This document shows, piece by piece, positions 47,926 to 58,475 of a DNA stretch of 64,000 bases. The notes under the pieces are model-generated. The model searched no databases. It saw only the letters and a list, made by a program, of their open reading frames with translations, and was not told the origin of the DNA. This stretch comes from Cyrtodaria siliqua (Eukaryota > Mollusca > Bivalvia > Adapedonta > Hiatellidae), in contig JAWPHD010006788.1 of assembly GCA_037043455.1 (NCBI GenBank), forward strand, positions 1 to 64,000, in the 5' to 3' direction. The translations under genes were made by a program, and so were the position numbers. Each line of letters opens with the position of its first letter. Within the stretch, counting starts at the first letter, position 1.

Positions 47926-49385
47926 TTAATCACCTTTGTAATACAGTTTAAAACTTGATTTTTCAAAATTGAAAACTTGGGTCCCACGTCTTATTCTTGG
48001 AGAGATGGTCCAATAATGAGATTTTGAAAGATATACTTCAAATGTTTCTTTTAGTATTCGTTTGCCATTTTCTATTTTTGGGTCAGCAAATGACTCTCCA
48101 TAACCTATATTAAACAAACTAAATTTTTCTATAGCAATTTCTGTATTTGTAACTGTATATGTAAGGTCTGCTTCAAATATATAGCGCCCGGGTTTTACAA
48201 TTACTACGCCGATGAACGTTTACCACCACCGGGATATTCTGTAGCATATTCTCCACTTTTTATAAGTCGATTGGTTACAAAAAAAAACGCCTCGAGAAAA
48301 GCATAACGTTTGGTTCTTTCAAGTGGTTTTCGTGTTGGGTACGATACATAATCACGGTCATCTTGCATGACGCTTGTGTCATCATCTATTGTAGCTTCAA
48401 GAATTAGAATCCGACTTAAATAGTCTACTTTTACTTTCAACTCATCAATTATACCAAGAATTGCTGTGTGCCGACTATCAGACTTTTGATTAAACTGTTT
48501 CAATGAAATTATTTCACCATCAAAAGCTATGCTTCTTTCATCCTGAGCAACTTTCAATTGCTTTGAAGCATCATCAATAGCAGTGTTAAGTTTATCAGTG
48601 TCAACCAGTTTGCTCAGTGCAGTCTCAAGTTTATCAGTGTCAACCAGTTTGCTCAGAGCTGTCTCCAGCGACTTACCGTCAACCATTGTCTTTTTGATGT
48701 CTTCAAATTCTTTGCTGATATCAGCAACGTTGGTGTTTATCTGCTCATTTAATATTTTAATTTGAGTTATTTCAGTAGTAAAAGCAGTTCTCATTTGTTT
48801 TGAAGCATCAGCAATAGCAGTTTCTAGTTCATTGTTATCAACCATTTGTTTATCGGTTTCTCCGATCCGTGTATTAATATTTTGAACACCAGATCTTATT
48901 TGTTCACTTAATTTCTTGTAGTTTTCGCTATCTTCTAATCCATCTTCTTTCTTTTCTAGCTCTTTCAAAGCATCACTCAAAAGTTTTATTTCATCTTTCA
49001 AACCGTTTTGAAATTAAAGCATTTTCTCGCGGTTTGCTTGTAACTTTGTTTTTATCAGACTCAGTTTATCTTCAACACCTGATTTCAATTTTTTTATCAT
49101 GTCTGGAATTTTATCAATATTATAATCACGTATGATTTTTGTAATTCTTCTTTGAGCATATTGCCTTGTTATCGCATCATCTGGTTTGCCTGGATTGCCT
49201 ACATTGATAATTTTATCTTTATTCATGTCAAGATCACTTCTCAAAACATTTTCCTGGTTTTTACCCTTGTGAAGATAATTAACCATATGTTTTTGTTTTA
49301 CATACTCGGACAGCACAATACCAAAATTTGTAATATAAACACTGCCAGTAGTAACTTCCTCGCCATGATCATTAAAAAGCCCCAT
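47926..49385 (-). pseudogene. Fibre-like coiled-coil virion protein
   Basis: The start MGLFNDHGEE at 49,385 is preceded by TTTAATCTAATCATAT. Near residues 56-75 it has LDMNKDKIINVGNPGKPDD, a pattern common in trimeric fibre shafts of dsDNA viruses and phages. A long coiled coil follows (EIKLLSDALKELEKKEDG onwards) with a tandem duplication of ALSKLVDTDKLET. The C-terminal domain (HYWTISPRIRRGTQVF) is beta-rich. A TAA at 49,014 and a frameshift near 48,200 break it. The role as a surface spike is inference. Confidence 0.6.
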
Positions 49386-49404
49386 TATATATAATATGAT
49401 TAGA

Positions 49405-50027
49405 TTAAATTTCACCAGTGAAGTTTCTTTTGATCAACTTTCTAGGGCGATCAAGATACAGAAAGTCGTACAGCTTGTCAGTTGCTTTTTTATACTGATC
49501 TTTACTGACTTCTTGTTCTCTAGAAAGCATGCTTATTTCATTTATACTTGGAGTCGCAAAGAAGATGTAATGAGAACAGTTCAAACGAATGTCTTTGGGA
49601 GTTTTGTAATAAGATTGAGATAAATAAATTACGCAACGATTTTTGTGTCTTCCCTGGATGAAATAATTAATAATATCATTTTGATTGCGCTCGCAAACAT
49701 AATCATCAAAAATAACTATCTTTTGAGTATCGGAGTCCAACTCATTCACAGGGATAACTTCATCATTTGAACATTCTAATATGTCTTCGACTGGGATTTT
49801 ATTCTTTTTTGCTATCTTTTCAAGTTTTTGTGATAAGACCTGATACTTAGACTGTTCCAAGGTTTTAGCAAACAAATACATTTTGTCGTAGTGTGAACTC
49901 ATGTGTTCGTCTTGCCAGATCCTGAATTACCACAAATGAACATTCTAAAACAACAGTCTGGCATAAATTTCCATATCTGTTTAAAATTACCGTTTTCTGT
50001 CTTCATGTCATACTTTGGAATTTCCAT
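49405..50027 (-). pseudogene. Packaging ATPase A (FtsK/HerA/A32 type)
   Basis: The start MEIPKYDMKTENG at 50,027 leads to the Walker A motif FICGNSGSGKTNT; the frame stops right after it near 49,905. The rest continues in another frame from about 49,902: KIVIFDDYVCE (Walker B) and RCVIYLSQSYYKTP (sensor-like). A frameshift, probably with a small deletion, lies just after the P-loop. The product would power genome packaging. It differs from ATPase B (62,472). Confidence 0.8.
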
Positions 50028-50074
50028 TATAATAATAGTCAGATAATATTAATATTATCCAAGTATTAATATAT
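50028..50074. promoter_or_regulatory. 47-bp divergent promoter region
   Basis: The divergent starts of ATPase A (50,027) and the Lys-rich gene (50,075) are separated only by AT-rich DNA containing AATATTAATATTATC. It is the likely bidirectional promoter region at the strand switch of set A. Confidence 0.4.
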
Positions 50075-50575
50075 ATGTCTAAAGTGTATTGTGGAATAAA
50101 ACAAATCCCCCGTGGTAAACAACTTGGAGCAGAAGCAGAATGTTTTAAAGCTAAGCAAGTTACATATTATGGATTACAAAAAGTTAAGATGAATATCCCA
50201 GGACCTGCAAAACAAAAAGATGCAGATCCTGCCTGGAGACCGACAATGAAAAATCCAGGAAGCCTGTCGAAAACGGAAGAAAAACCAAATATTATTCATT
50301 TGTTAGAATTAGAAGCAGAACGAAAACACATAAATAAAATGTTAAGCAAATCTGAATCTCCCAGTGAGACAACACGTCTGGAAAGGAAGATGGCTAAAAT
50401 ACAAAATGAGTCTGGAAAAGCGCATGCAAATATGAAACTCATAAGAAAAAAATTAAAAGCAGCTAAACCTGCAGTCAAGAAAGCAGCTAAACCTACAGTC
50501 AAGAAAGCAGTTAAGCCTCCGGCTAAAAAGAAAGCAGTTAAACCTGCGGCTAAGAAGAAAACAAAAACTACATAA
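50075..50575 (+). CDS. Lys/Ala-rich DNA-binding protein (H1-like tail)
   Basis: Intact 166 aa. The N-terminus is MSKVYCGIKQIPRGKQLG. A short coiled segment (HLLELEAERKHINKML) follows, then a C-terminal tail of repeated KKAAKP/KKAVKP units like histone H1 tails. It is probably a condensing or core protein for packaged DNA. I recognise no folded domain. It starts 48 bases from the divergent ATPase. Confidence 0.65.
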   Translation: MSKVYCGIKQIPRGKQLGAEAECFKAKQVTYYGLQKVKMNIPGPAKQKDADPAWRPTMKNPGSLSKTEEKPNIIHLLELEAERKHINKMLSKSESPSETTRLERKMAKIQNESGKAHANMKLIRKKLKAAKPAVKKAAKPTVKKAVKPPAKKKAVKPAAKKKTKTT

Positions 50576-50655
50576 TACTTGATTTAAATTAACTTGGTTT
50601 AACTTATATCAACTTATCTTTATGTATCTTATTTTAATCTAACTTATATTATTAC

Positions 50656-51802
50656 ATGTCGTTGTTAAAATGGAAAGAATTAGCTGATAAAATGCGAAAA
50701 GCGAGTGAACTTGTCAAGGATTACGAGAATAAAGTTATCCGAAAAAGACTAGCAAAAGGAGCTAGTCGTGATTTGCACACAAAAAAATTTAAACCTGTAA
50801 CTAGCGAAATAAAAAGTCAGTCAGAACAGCTGACCGAGCAGTTAACTTCTCTTCCGAAAATAAGTCAGCAGTTAGCCACTCTTCCAGCAGCAATAGGCGA
50901 GGAAGTACAAGAACAAAAAACGTACCAGGGACTACCTCAGTTATTTGATGAAGAACCTCGTACGGCAAAATTCGATAGTAATTTTAACGGTGGTATGAAT
51001 AAAGCCGTGATAAAAGCATATGACTATCCTTTGCCAGAAGAATTAGTCCAACAAATAGCAACCACTGGTGAGTTTGATTTTGAACCATTGCTTGCAGATG
51101 TTTCTAACAAAATCGATAAAATTGAAACTGGCAAGAGGATCCTATCTAAGAAAATAACAAAAGAAAAAGATGTAATGAAAAAAGCAGCACATGAGCTAGA
51201 TAAGCAAGCTCTAAAAAACGAATCAAAGGCTTTGGCAGATTATAGAAAAAGGATTAATGAAATAATTTCGTTAGGCAGGCTCATTTTTCCTGGAAAAAAC
51301 GTTTCAAGGGAAGGAATACAACAAAAAAAAAATTCTTATAATGTTGACAAAGATGGTCGCTATGGAATGTTGCAAATTGATTTACCTAATCTTGTTGGTC
51401 ATCACAAACTTATTGCCAAACAAGGGGAAACAGTTGTGCTAGATCTTAAAGTAGACGATGATTTTATAGACTTGATAACAAAGCGTTACAATAATAAAAA
51501 AACTTATTCAAAACTGTCTCAGAATGCTTTTAAGAAACTAACAGAATTATCTGGTTTACCAATTCATAAAAGTTCTTCAAAGTTCAAGAAGATTTTAGGA
51601 GGTTGTGTTGATGTTGAATATTACAATAGTCCCAAAGATTTGATGGATGCTCTAGAGTTAGTATGTGGAAATATCGAATCAATCAGGAAATAATAGTCCA
51701 CAGTTAATTAATAAAGGTATTAGCATAATTGATGAATTACTAAAAATAGGTAAAATATCATCCAAAGAACATGAGCAACTATTTTCTAAATATCTTAATT
51801 AA
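50656..51802 (+). pseudogene. Conserved-looking replication or virion protein of unknown function
   Basis: The frame to 51,693 encodes 345 aa: a helical N-terminus (KMRKASELVKDYENKV), a Gln/Leu-rich coiled part, and a compact C-terminal part with YGMLQIDLPNLVG, KLSQNAFKKLTELSGLP and KKILGGCVDVEYYNSP. Codons continue in another frame (INKGISIIDELLKIGKIS) to TAA at 51,802, so there is a frameshift near 51,690. The start is preceded by TTTTAATCTAACTTAT, the virion-gene motif. Function unknown. Confidence 0.6.
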
Positions 51803-51826
51803 ATTATTGTCTAACTGTAATTATAC

Positions 51827-52240
51827 ATGACACAAATTACTAACAAAGAAGAATTAATTGATCACTTGACATGACTTGTAGCTGCATACAGACGCAGTTA
51901 TAAATTGTGCGGTATGATAAACACAACATTGGTTGTACTGGTGTATTGGCATTGGTTCCGGCAATTCCTGTTTTCGTGGCTGCAGTTGGTGCAGTTCCTC
52001 CAGTAGTTGCTGTTTTAGCGAGCAAAACAAGAATAGCAGAAAGAAAGACTTTGTTAAAAACACATCATAGGAGTTTCAAATAACTTCTATCATATGTCCA
52101 AACAACCACAGGACTAGAAAATGATGAGGAGATAATTGGGATTGTCTTTAATAAAATATGAGAAATTCAAAAAAATGATAACTTCACAGAACCTCTGGAA
52201 ATGTATATGAAAAGGTTCAAGTTAAACGGTCATGGCATTC
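51827..52240 (+). pseudogene. Decayed small membrane protein
   Basis: An ATG at 51,827 begins MTQITNKEELIDHL and stops at 51,872. In other frames a long hydrophobic stretch (GVLALVPAIPVFVAAVGAV) and LLKTHHRSFK follow, with more stops before 52,240. It is a broken gene for a membrane-anchored protein. TTGTCTAACTGTAATTATAC precedes the ATG. Confidence 0.45.
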
Positions 52241-52860
52241 AGTCGCGTAATTCTTGTCTGACTTGTTTCCATATCCTATCGTACTTTTCTCTGGTTGATT
52301 TTGTTTTAATCGATTTTGTTTCTTTTTCTATTTTTAATATTTTAAATATTTTCTGAAAAATGTATTCAAATTTGATTGATCTTTTTCGACCTTCTATTTT
52401 ATCCAAAATCTTTACAATTTTGTAAAACAAATCTTCTATCTGTTTGCATGTTTGTTTGTGTGTTTTGTGGTTGACTGTCGTCCTTGAATGCTGCTTTCCC
52501 TGACCGATATTTGTATCCTTATTCAAATCTTTGTTTATTTGCAGAAGACAAATCATATTCTACCAAGTATTTATCTAAATGGTACTTTCTGAGGTAAATA
52601 GTTGTCTTTCGGCTGTAATTGTAACCTGCAATAAGATTGTAGCCATTGTGAGTGCCGCATTTAAGGCAAACATTCTCTTTATCGAAAACTTCACAAGTAT
52701 CGTTACAAATTATACATGCGTAAGTACACTTGTAACAGCTTGGCTCCGGTACAATATTTACAAAGCTTCTTTTATTAGTTGTGTAAATTTATATGCAATC
52801 TATACACACCCCAGGAGGATCAATAATATTTAAAACTCTTTCACAATATTTGCAATTCAT
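52239..52860 (-). pseudogene. Zinc-ribbon VLTF3-like late transcription factor candidate
   Basis: The minus-strand start is MNCKYCERVLNIIDPPG at 52,860. Cysteine pairs CKYC/CIDC, then CIIC/CLKC, form zinc ribbons. They are followed by YNYSRKTTIYLRKYHLDKYL, which resembles the conserved region after the ribbon in VLTF3-like factors of large DNA viruses. The C-terminal REKYDRIWKQVRQEL also fits that family. A TAA near 52,790 and an inserted tip of the Penelope-like element (about 52,440-52,520) break it. The family call is by motif pattern only. Confidence 0.5.
52440..52522 (+). mobile_element. 3' tip of Penelope-like element in VLTF3-like gene
   Basis: TTTTGTGGTTGACTGTC and CCTTGAATGCTGCTTTCCCT match 43,175-43,215 in the same order. 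Only about 80 bases remain. It adds the meaningless codons for NIGQGKQHSRTTVNHK to the minus-strand frame. Confidence 0.75.
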
Positions 52861-52890
52861 TATATTATAATATAGAATTATATTTTTAAA

Positions 52891-52920
52891 ATATAGGCTT
52901 AAAGAAATATTATCTTATGT
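52891..52920 (+). promoter_or_regulatory. Set A early-type upstream motif (copy 1)
   Basis: ATATAGGCTTAAAGAAATA followed by TTATCTTATGT lies 11 bases before the ATG at 52,931. A near-identical copy lies at 54,042-54,069 before PolB. It is not found before the virion-type genes. Confidence 0.6.
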
Positions 52921-52930
52921 AAGTATGTAA

Positions 52931-53260
52931 ATGGAACGTATAGAAAAGAAAATCAAAAACTTTAAGAAAGTTCAAACGGAACATGCAAAAACTATTGATT
53001 TTAAAGATGCGAGTAAATTAGATGCAGAGCTTTTAATTTTTTCAAACTTGCAAGATTTAATAGAAAGAATCATAACAATGGCAAAACAACTAAAACTGTC
53101 ATGGAAAATAAAAAAAGGAGATATAAACAAATTACGTTCTTTATGCGAGAAACAAATTTCAGAGGCGACCAGTTACCATTCATCTTTATACGAAGTTTCT
53201 TTTATTGCCCACTGTGATGTTTTACTTAACAAAGGAATTAAAATTATTATGTACGGTTGA
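52931..53260 (+). CDS. Small charged helical protein
   Basis: Intact 109 aa, rich in Lys/Glu (MERIEKKIKNFKKVQTEHAK), helical, ending ALNKGI-like KGIKIIMYG. I recognise no family. It lies between the VLTF3-like gene and PolB and is preceded by the AGGCTTAAAGAAATA motif, so an early or replication-side role is likely. Confidence 0.6.
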   Translation: MERIEKKIKNFKKVQTEHAKTIDFKDASKLDAELLIFSNLQDLIERIITMAKQLKLSWKIKKGDINKLRSLCEKQISEATSYHSSLYEVSFIAHCDVLLNKGIKIIMYG

Positions 53261-53284
53261 GTAAAATAATATAATCTTTAATAT

Positions 53285-54001
53285 ATGAGTATTTACAGTT
53301 ATGCTGAAGACGAAAGAAAACACTTTGAAGAGGAACAAAAGGTTTACAAAAAAGAAGCTGCTTACGAGCAGGCTCTTTTAACCAAGACAAATGAACTTAT
53401 CAAAGAGTTTAAGACAGTTCACATGCAACGATTGTCAGATGATATTACAGCTTTTAAGAAAGATTGGATGATAAAAACTGAGATTGAGTGCAATGACGCT
53501 GTAAAGCTTCTCACAGATCTAGCAGAAAAAGAAATTAAGATTTTTAATGAAAAACAATTAAAATTAATGTCTAAAAATGTTGAGTTGTTCAGAGATAATC
53601 TAATCAACAATCTGGAAAAACCTCATGTGATTAATACTGATATCGGATGTTATAAAGACTTTGAAACGTTTGTCGAATGTTTAAAAGAAATGATTGATGC
53701 AGAAGTTTTTGATAAAGACGAGCTTATAAACTATTGCAAATACAGAATAAAAATAAAATCGCTGGCAGCTGGAGGTAATCTTGAAACTGTTGATTTTGAT
53801 AGATACTGCAAATATCATGTAAAAATTAGTCAGATGATAGATAATAGAGTTCTTGAAGAAAAATGTTTTCGGAGATACTTAGACATTCTCCTGGATAATG
53901 AAATAGATGCTCTCATGGATGAGGTTACTAACGAGGACACCGATGAACATGTTTATGAGGTTACTGATGTGGATACCGATGAGGGCGAAAATATCAAATA
54001 A
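53285..54001 (+). CDS. Acidic coiled-coil protein of unknown function
   Basis: Intact 238 aa. Strongly helical (EDERKHFEEEQKVYKKEA, FKTVHMQRLSDDI). It has a duplicated segment (ELINYCKYRIKIKSLAAGG / DFDRYCKYHVKISQM) and a C-terminal acidic repeat (EVTNEDTDEHVYEVTDVDTD). ATG follows AATATAATCTTTAATAT. No family recognised. It sits 80 bases before PolB. Confidence 0.6.
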   Translation: MSIYSYAEDERKHFEEEQKVYKKEAAYEQALLTKTNELIKEFKTVHMQRLSDDITAFKKDWMIKTEIECNDAVKLLTDLAEKEIKIFNEKQLKLMSKNVELFRDNLINNLEKPHVINTDIGCYKDFETFVECLKEMIDAEVFDKDELINYCKYRIKIKSLAAGGNLETVDFDRYCKYHVKISQMIDNRVLEEKCFRRYLDILLDNEIDALMDEVTNEDTDEHVYEVTDVDTDEGENIK

Positions 54002-54041
54002 AAATGTTATTTAATTAATTAATTAACTAAATAATTAATTA

Positions 54042-54069
54042 ATATAGGCTTAAAGAAATAATCTTATGT
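54042..54069 (+). promoter_or_regulatory. Set A early-type upstream motif (copy 2)
   Basis: ATATAGGCTTAAAGAAATA then ATCTTATGT, 12 bases before the PolB ATG at 54,082. It differs from copy 1 mainly by a two-base deletion. Confidence 0.6.
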
Positions 54070-54081
54070 TAAACTATAATA

Positions 54082-55215
54082 ATGAGTATCCGAGAAATTG
54101 AAACATCCCCAAAACAGTATAGCAAGGTTTTTAAAGTAGATAGTTATTTAAGTAATGATCCGATTGTTCAACTACAAAAAGCACACAATCCTGCTGTAAA
54201 GTTTCTCAGAGCAGAACTAAAAAGAACAGGTGGATTTAAATTAAGCATTGATCTAAAACTTACTTTTAAAAAAAACTTACCATGAGGCATAGGCAAAGGT
54301 CCTGAAACCGTGTACAAAACAGCTTACTTTGCCTCAAAGGCTGTAATACTATTAAACAAAAATCAAATACCAGAAGCATTAGACAAAGCACGGGAAGAAA
54401 TTATAAATATAATTGGAAATTGGATTCGGGAGGAAAGTGGTTGGGTAATTGAGACACTAGACACACACTATATAAATCGAATAAAGTATAAGCCTTTACG
54501 AGGTAGCTCTTATTTTGATTTACCAAAATAACTTGCTAATGCTAAAAAAGGATTAATACATATAAAAAATGAAAAAGATAACGAATGCTTCAGATGGTGC
54601 CATTTGGCTTATGCATTTCCTGTCAATAATAAACCACAAAGAATAACAAAGTACAAAAAGTATATTGGAGATCTTAATTATAAAGGAATTACATTTCCTG
54701 TTACTATCAAACAAATCCCAAAAACAGAAAAACAAACCAACATTTGTTTTAACATATTTGGGTATGAAGATAATCAAGTGTACCCTTTGTACATATCAAA
54801 AAATAAAGCAGAGAAAACATGTGATATGCTTTTGATCACCGAAAAAGAAAAAATCATTATGTGTGGATAAAATATTTTAACAGTTTGGTGTATAATCAAA
54901 CAGCACACCAGGAAAGAAAATGGTTTTGTAAAACATGCTTGCAGTGCTTTACATTAGAAAGAGTTCTGGAAAAACATAAACCTGTTTGTCTTTCACTTAA
55001 TGGTAAGCAAGCAGTAGAGATGCCAAACAAAGATGAAAAAGTTAAGTTTAAAAACTACGACAGATAGCTAATGGTTCCGTTTGTTATATTTGCTGATTTT
55101 GAAACAGTAACTGAATGTAATTCTTCAGCATCAAACAATCCTAAAAAATCACATACGGAAGCATATCAAAACCATACTGATTGCAGTTATGGGTATAAGG
55201 TTGTTTGTTGTTATG
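54082..55215 (+). pseudogene. Protein-primed DNA polymerase B, N-terminal part
   Basis: The frame from MSIREIETSPK continues through stops at 54,283 (TGA) and 54,529 (TAA), shifts frame near 54,860, and passes another stop at 55,065. Recognisable parts are the terminal-protein-side region, a zinc-finger-like KTCLQCFTLERVLEKHKPVC near 54,930, and PFVIFADFETVTEC (exonuclease motif ExoI, near 55,090). After CSYGYKVVCCYE (about 55,215) the match stops and LINE DNA begins. Exo II/III and all polymerase palm motifs are missing from the window. Confidence 0.8.
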
Positions 55216-58200
55216 AATATATATGTATTTTGGGCGTTCTGCGTTAAAAAAAAATTCGCCTCTTCGGAATATGAAATGGTACCTACTTACTCAAGTTTAA
55301 TTTTTTTTAAATCTGAAAAACAAGTATGTACAAGAAATAAAAAACCTCAAATATGAAAATTCAAAATACATAGAAAATAAATTTACTTGATTTATTAAAA
55401 CTTTTTTAAAATAGGGGTAGTGAAGATTGCAAGTTTAATTTTTTTATAAGTTATCAAAATTACAACATAATTTTTTTTGTAATTTTTTTTACTAAAATAT
55501 AATTAAACATCAATACGCCTAAATTTTAAGCAGATAGACAGATATTTTTTTATTGATTTAAACTTTACAAGTTTATCATCATATACAATATGCAAACATT
55601 TATACGTGACAGAATAAACAAAACAAACAAACAACAAAAACATAATTTTGCACACTAGTTTCAAATAAATTGTATTATTGGATAATTTGAAATATTAAAT
55701 AATTGAATAAAAATGTGGAAATGACACTGAACTTTAACTTACGCAAATTAAATTAAATATTAACTTAAAAAAAACAAAAAAACAATTTTGTTCTCGTTAT
55801 CGTAAAAGCAGTAACATAAATAATTAATTGATAATAGTTTTCATTCGAGGATAAACCTAGTTTTGATAAAACAAAAAATCATTACGAGAATCAAATGCTT
55901 CTTTTATAAACCAAGATAAATTAAACAACTCTTTCTTATTACTTGTTTTCATTAGCTCTATGAATTTTAAAACACTTGGACGTGTATAATAGTACTTTTT
56001 AATGTATTTTCTTCTTATATTAACATATACAGGACAAATCAAAACAAAATGGTATTCATCTTCAATGTCATTAGAATTACAAATGGTACAATAACGTTGG
56101 TTTCTTTCTAATCTGTTCTGTGCGTAGCGCCCAGTTTCAATTCTCAGTGAATGCGACGATAGTCTTAGTTTTGATAAAACAATTCGCAACTTATATGGCA
56201 AAATATCGAGTTATGGTTCATATTCAAAATTGCCTTTAAAATGTAAATACATTGACAAAACTCTATTATTTACAACATCGCTGTTCCACTTTTGAACAAA
56301 ACAATCGACTAAACGCTGTTTAAAAACAGTATGAAATGTTTTCAAAGGAACACTATTTGGATTATTCCAAACATAGCCAAAACCATACTCGTTTAAAAGC
56401 TTTTTAATATTCCCAGCCCAACTATTACGCCAATTTTCTATTTTATTGACGGAATTATTGTAAATACTAGAAATTATAATATTGTCAGAGTTAACTGTTT
56501 TGCACCAATATTTAACGATTCTAACGTAGCGCAATATATACAATGGATACCGCCCAAGTTCCCCGTAAATACCCGCATTGCTAGTAGAAGTCTTAACGTT
56601 TAAAATATATTTACAAAATTTTAAGTGAATCCTTTCAATTTCTTTCGACTTAGAAAACCCCCAGGCTTCGCAACCATAATTCAGAATGGATCCAACAAAG
56701 AAGTCGAATAATTGACACATTGTCTTCGGTTTAAAATTAAACTTCTTAGTATTAGCAATTAATATATGTAAAGCCTTTAAACCCTTCCCTGCTAAACTTA
56801 CTTGATTTAAAACAAATGTTCCGGTATAATTAAAAATAACTCCCAGATAATTAAAATCGTTAACTATTTTTAAGAAGTTGTCATTATATGTCCATGACTC
56901 ATTTTGTCTTAATTGGCCCCTTTTCCTAAAAACCATAATTTTGGTTTTGACGGAATTTACTTCTAATCCCCATTTATTACAATAAGCTAGTAATAAATCT
57001 AAATTTTGCTGCAAATCATCAGGTGATTTTCCTACTAAAACCATATCATCTGCAAACAGTAGAAGAATAAGAGTAATATCGTCGATAGTAAGACCTGAAC
57101 TAATATCATTTTGTAAATATAACTCTAAATCTTCAACGAAAAGGGAGAAAATTATCGGGGAAATTACCTCCCCTTGCCTTAGACCGATTGAACTTTCGAA
57201 AAAATCTGAATAACTATTGCAACTTTTAACACAAGATTTTACTTTAGAGTACATGTCTCTTATTATTCTAAGTAGCTTTCCATTTATGCACAATACAATC
57301 GACCTTTCTCATTTAATATCTTGTGAATAACAGATTGTAATACAAAAATTGCATCGATAGTTGAACGACCCGACCTAAAACCAATTTGGGCGTCTGATAT
57401 AATATTATTATCTTCACACCATTTACTTATCCTTTTATTTAAAATACCGGTAAAGATTTTGGACAAACAACTAACAATAGTTATTCCTCTATAATTATTT
57501 ACGTCGTCAGGGTCGTTCTTCTTAAACAAAGGTACAATAATTCCCTCGGTCCATTTTTCTGGCAAATATCCGGAGTTTAGTACAGCATTAAATAAATCAA
57601 CAAGATGCGAGGAAATGATATCTACTGATTCGAGAAAATATTCATTCATGACAAAGTCTCCAGAAATTGACTTATTTCGCTTCAAAGAACGAACAACAGA
57701 TTCTACCTCAGCAATTGTTATAACTTTATCCAATTCTTCAAACTTACAACTGTTTTCATTAAAATCATGCTGCTGGCAGAAAGATTCTGCTTCATCATTT
57801 TCTACTTGAAAAATCTCCGTTGACAACTGGGAAAAATAATTATAAAATCTCTCAAGACTTATGTTTTCACTCTTCGATTTATTTTTTCGTAAAAATAACT
57901 TCCAAAAATCTTTAGGCTTCTTATGCCTTAAATTCTCAATCTCACTCATCTTCTTATTTTCATACGCACGCCGTTTTTTCTTTATAAGCATTGTATAGGA
58001 CTTCTTTTTTAATATGCAATTCAACTCTATTTACCATCGATTTACACTTATTATATTGATTTAATAACTTATTATAAATATTTTTAGCAGTAAAACACTC
58101 ATTATCAAACCAAACAGCTTTTTTATCGGCAGTATTTGCAAAACGCACTCGATCATTATATATATATTTTTTGGAGAACAGAGGATCCGCGGCGTCGCGT

Positions 58201-58475
58201 ATAACCTTCACAAAAGAATTAATAGAGCTATTAACACTGTCCCTATGATTAGCGTTTATACTGAGCGATATATTATTCAGATCCGTTAATCTACCAATTA
58301 ATCTACTACGAAACGTGCCGCGGCAATTTTCATCCCATGTAAATGCTACCCTCTCCGTAGTCGACTTAACGCACATGGGTTTAACACAATTAACTGTAAA
58401 GGAAAGCGGTGTATGATCGGACCACTCATTTAAAGGTTCGATTTTAAAATCATTTACACGATTGAAATTACATTC
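55216..58475 (-). mobile_element. LINE (non-LTR retrotransposon), dead copy in PolB
   Basis: Minus strand, 5'-truncated. It begins in the end of the apurinic-type endonuclease (NEWSDHTPLSF near 58,420). RT motifs follow: KWTEGIIVPLFKKNDP, NYRGITIVSCLSKIF, FRSGRSTIDAI, GLRQGEVISPIIFSLF and LLFADDMVL (catalytic FADD). The C-terminal cysteine motif is RYCTICNSNDIEDEYHF. Breaks are a frameshift near 57,985, a deletion at 57,284-57,293 that removes RT motif A with its catalytic Asp, and a TAA at 56,211. About 640 bases of AT-rich 3' UTR follow (55,216-55,856). Clade not determined. Confidence 0.85.

Noticed and set aside
55216..55856. Leftover PolB middle domain
   Set aside because: All frames were scanned for palm motifs; the stretch is AT-rich and stop-filled, consistent with a LINE 3' UTR.
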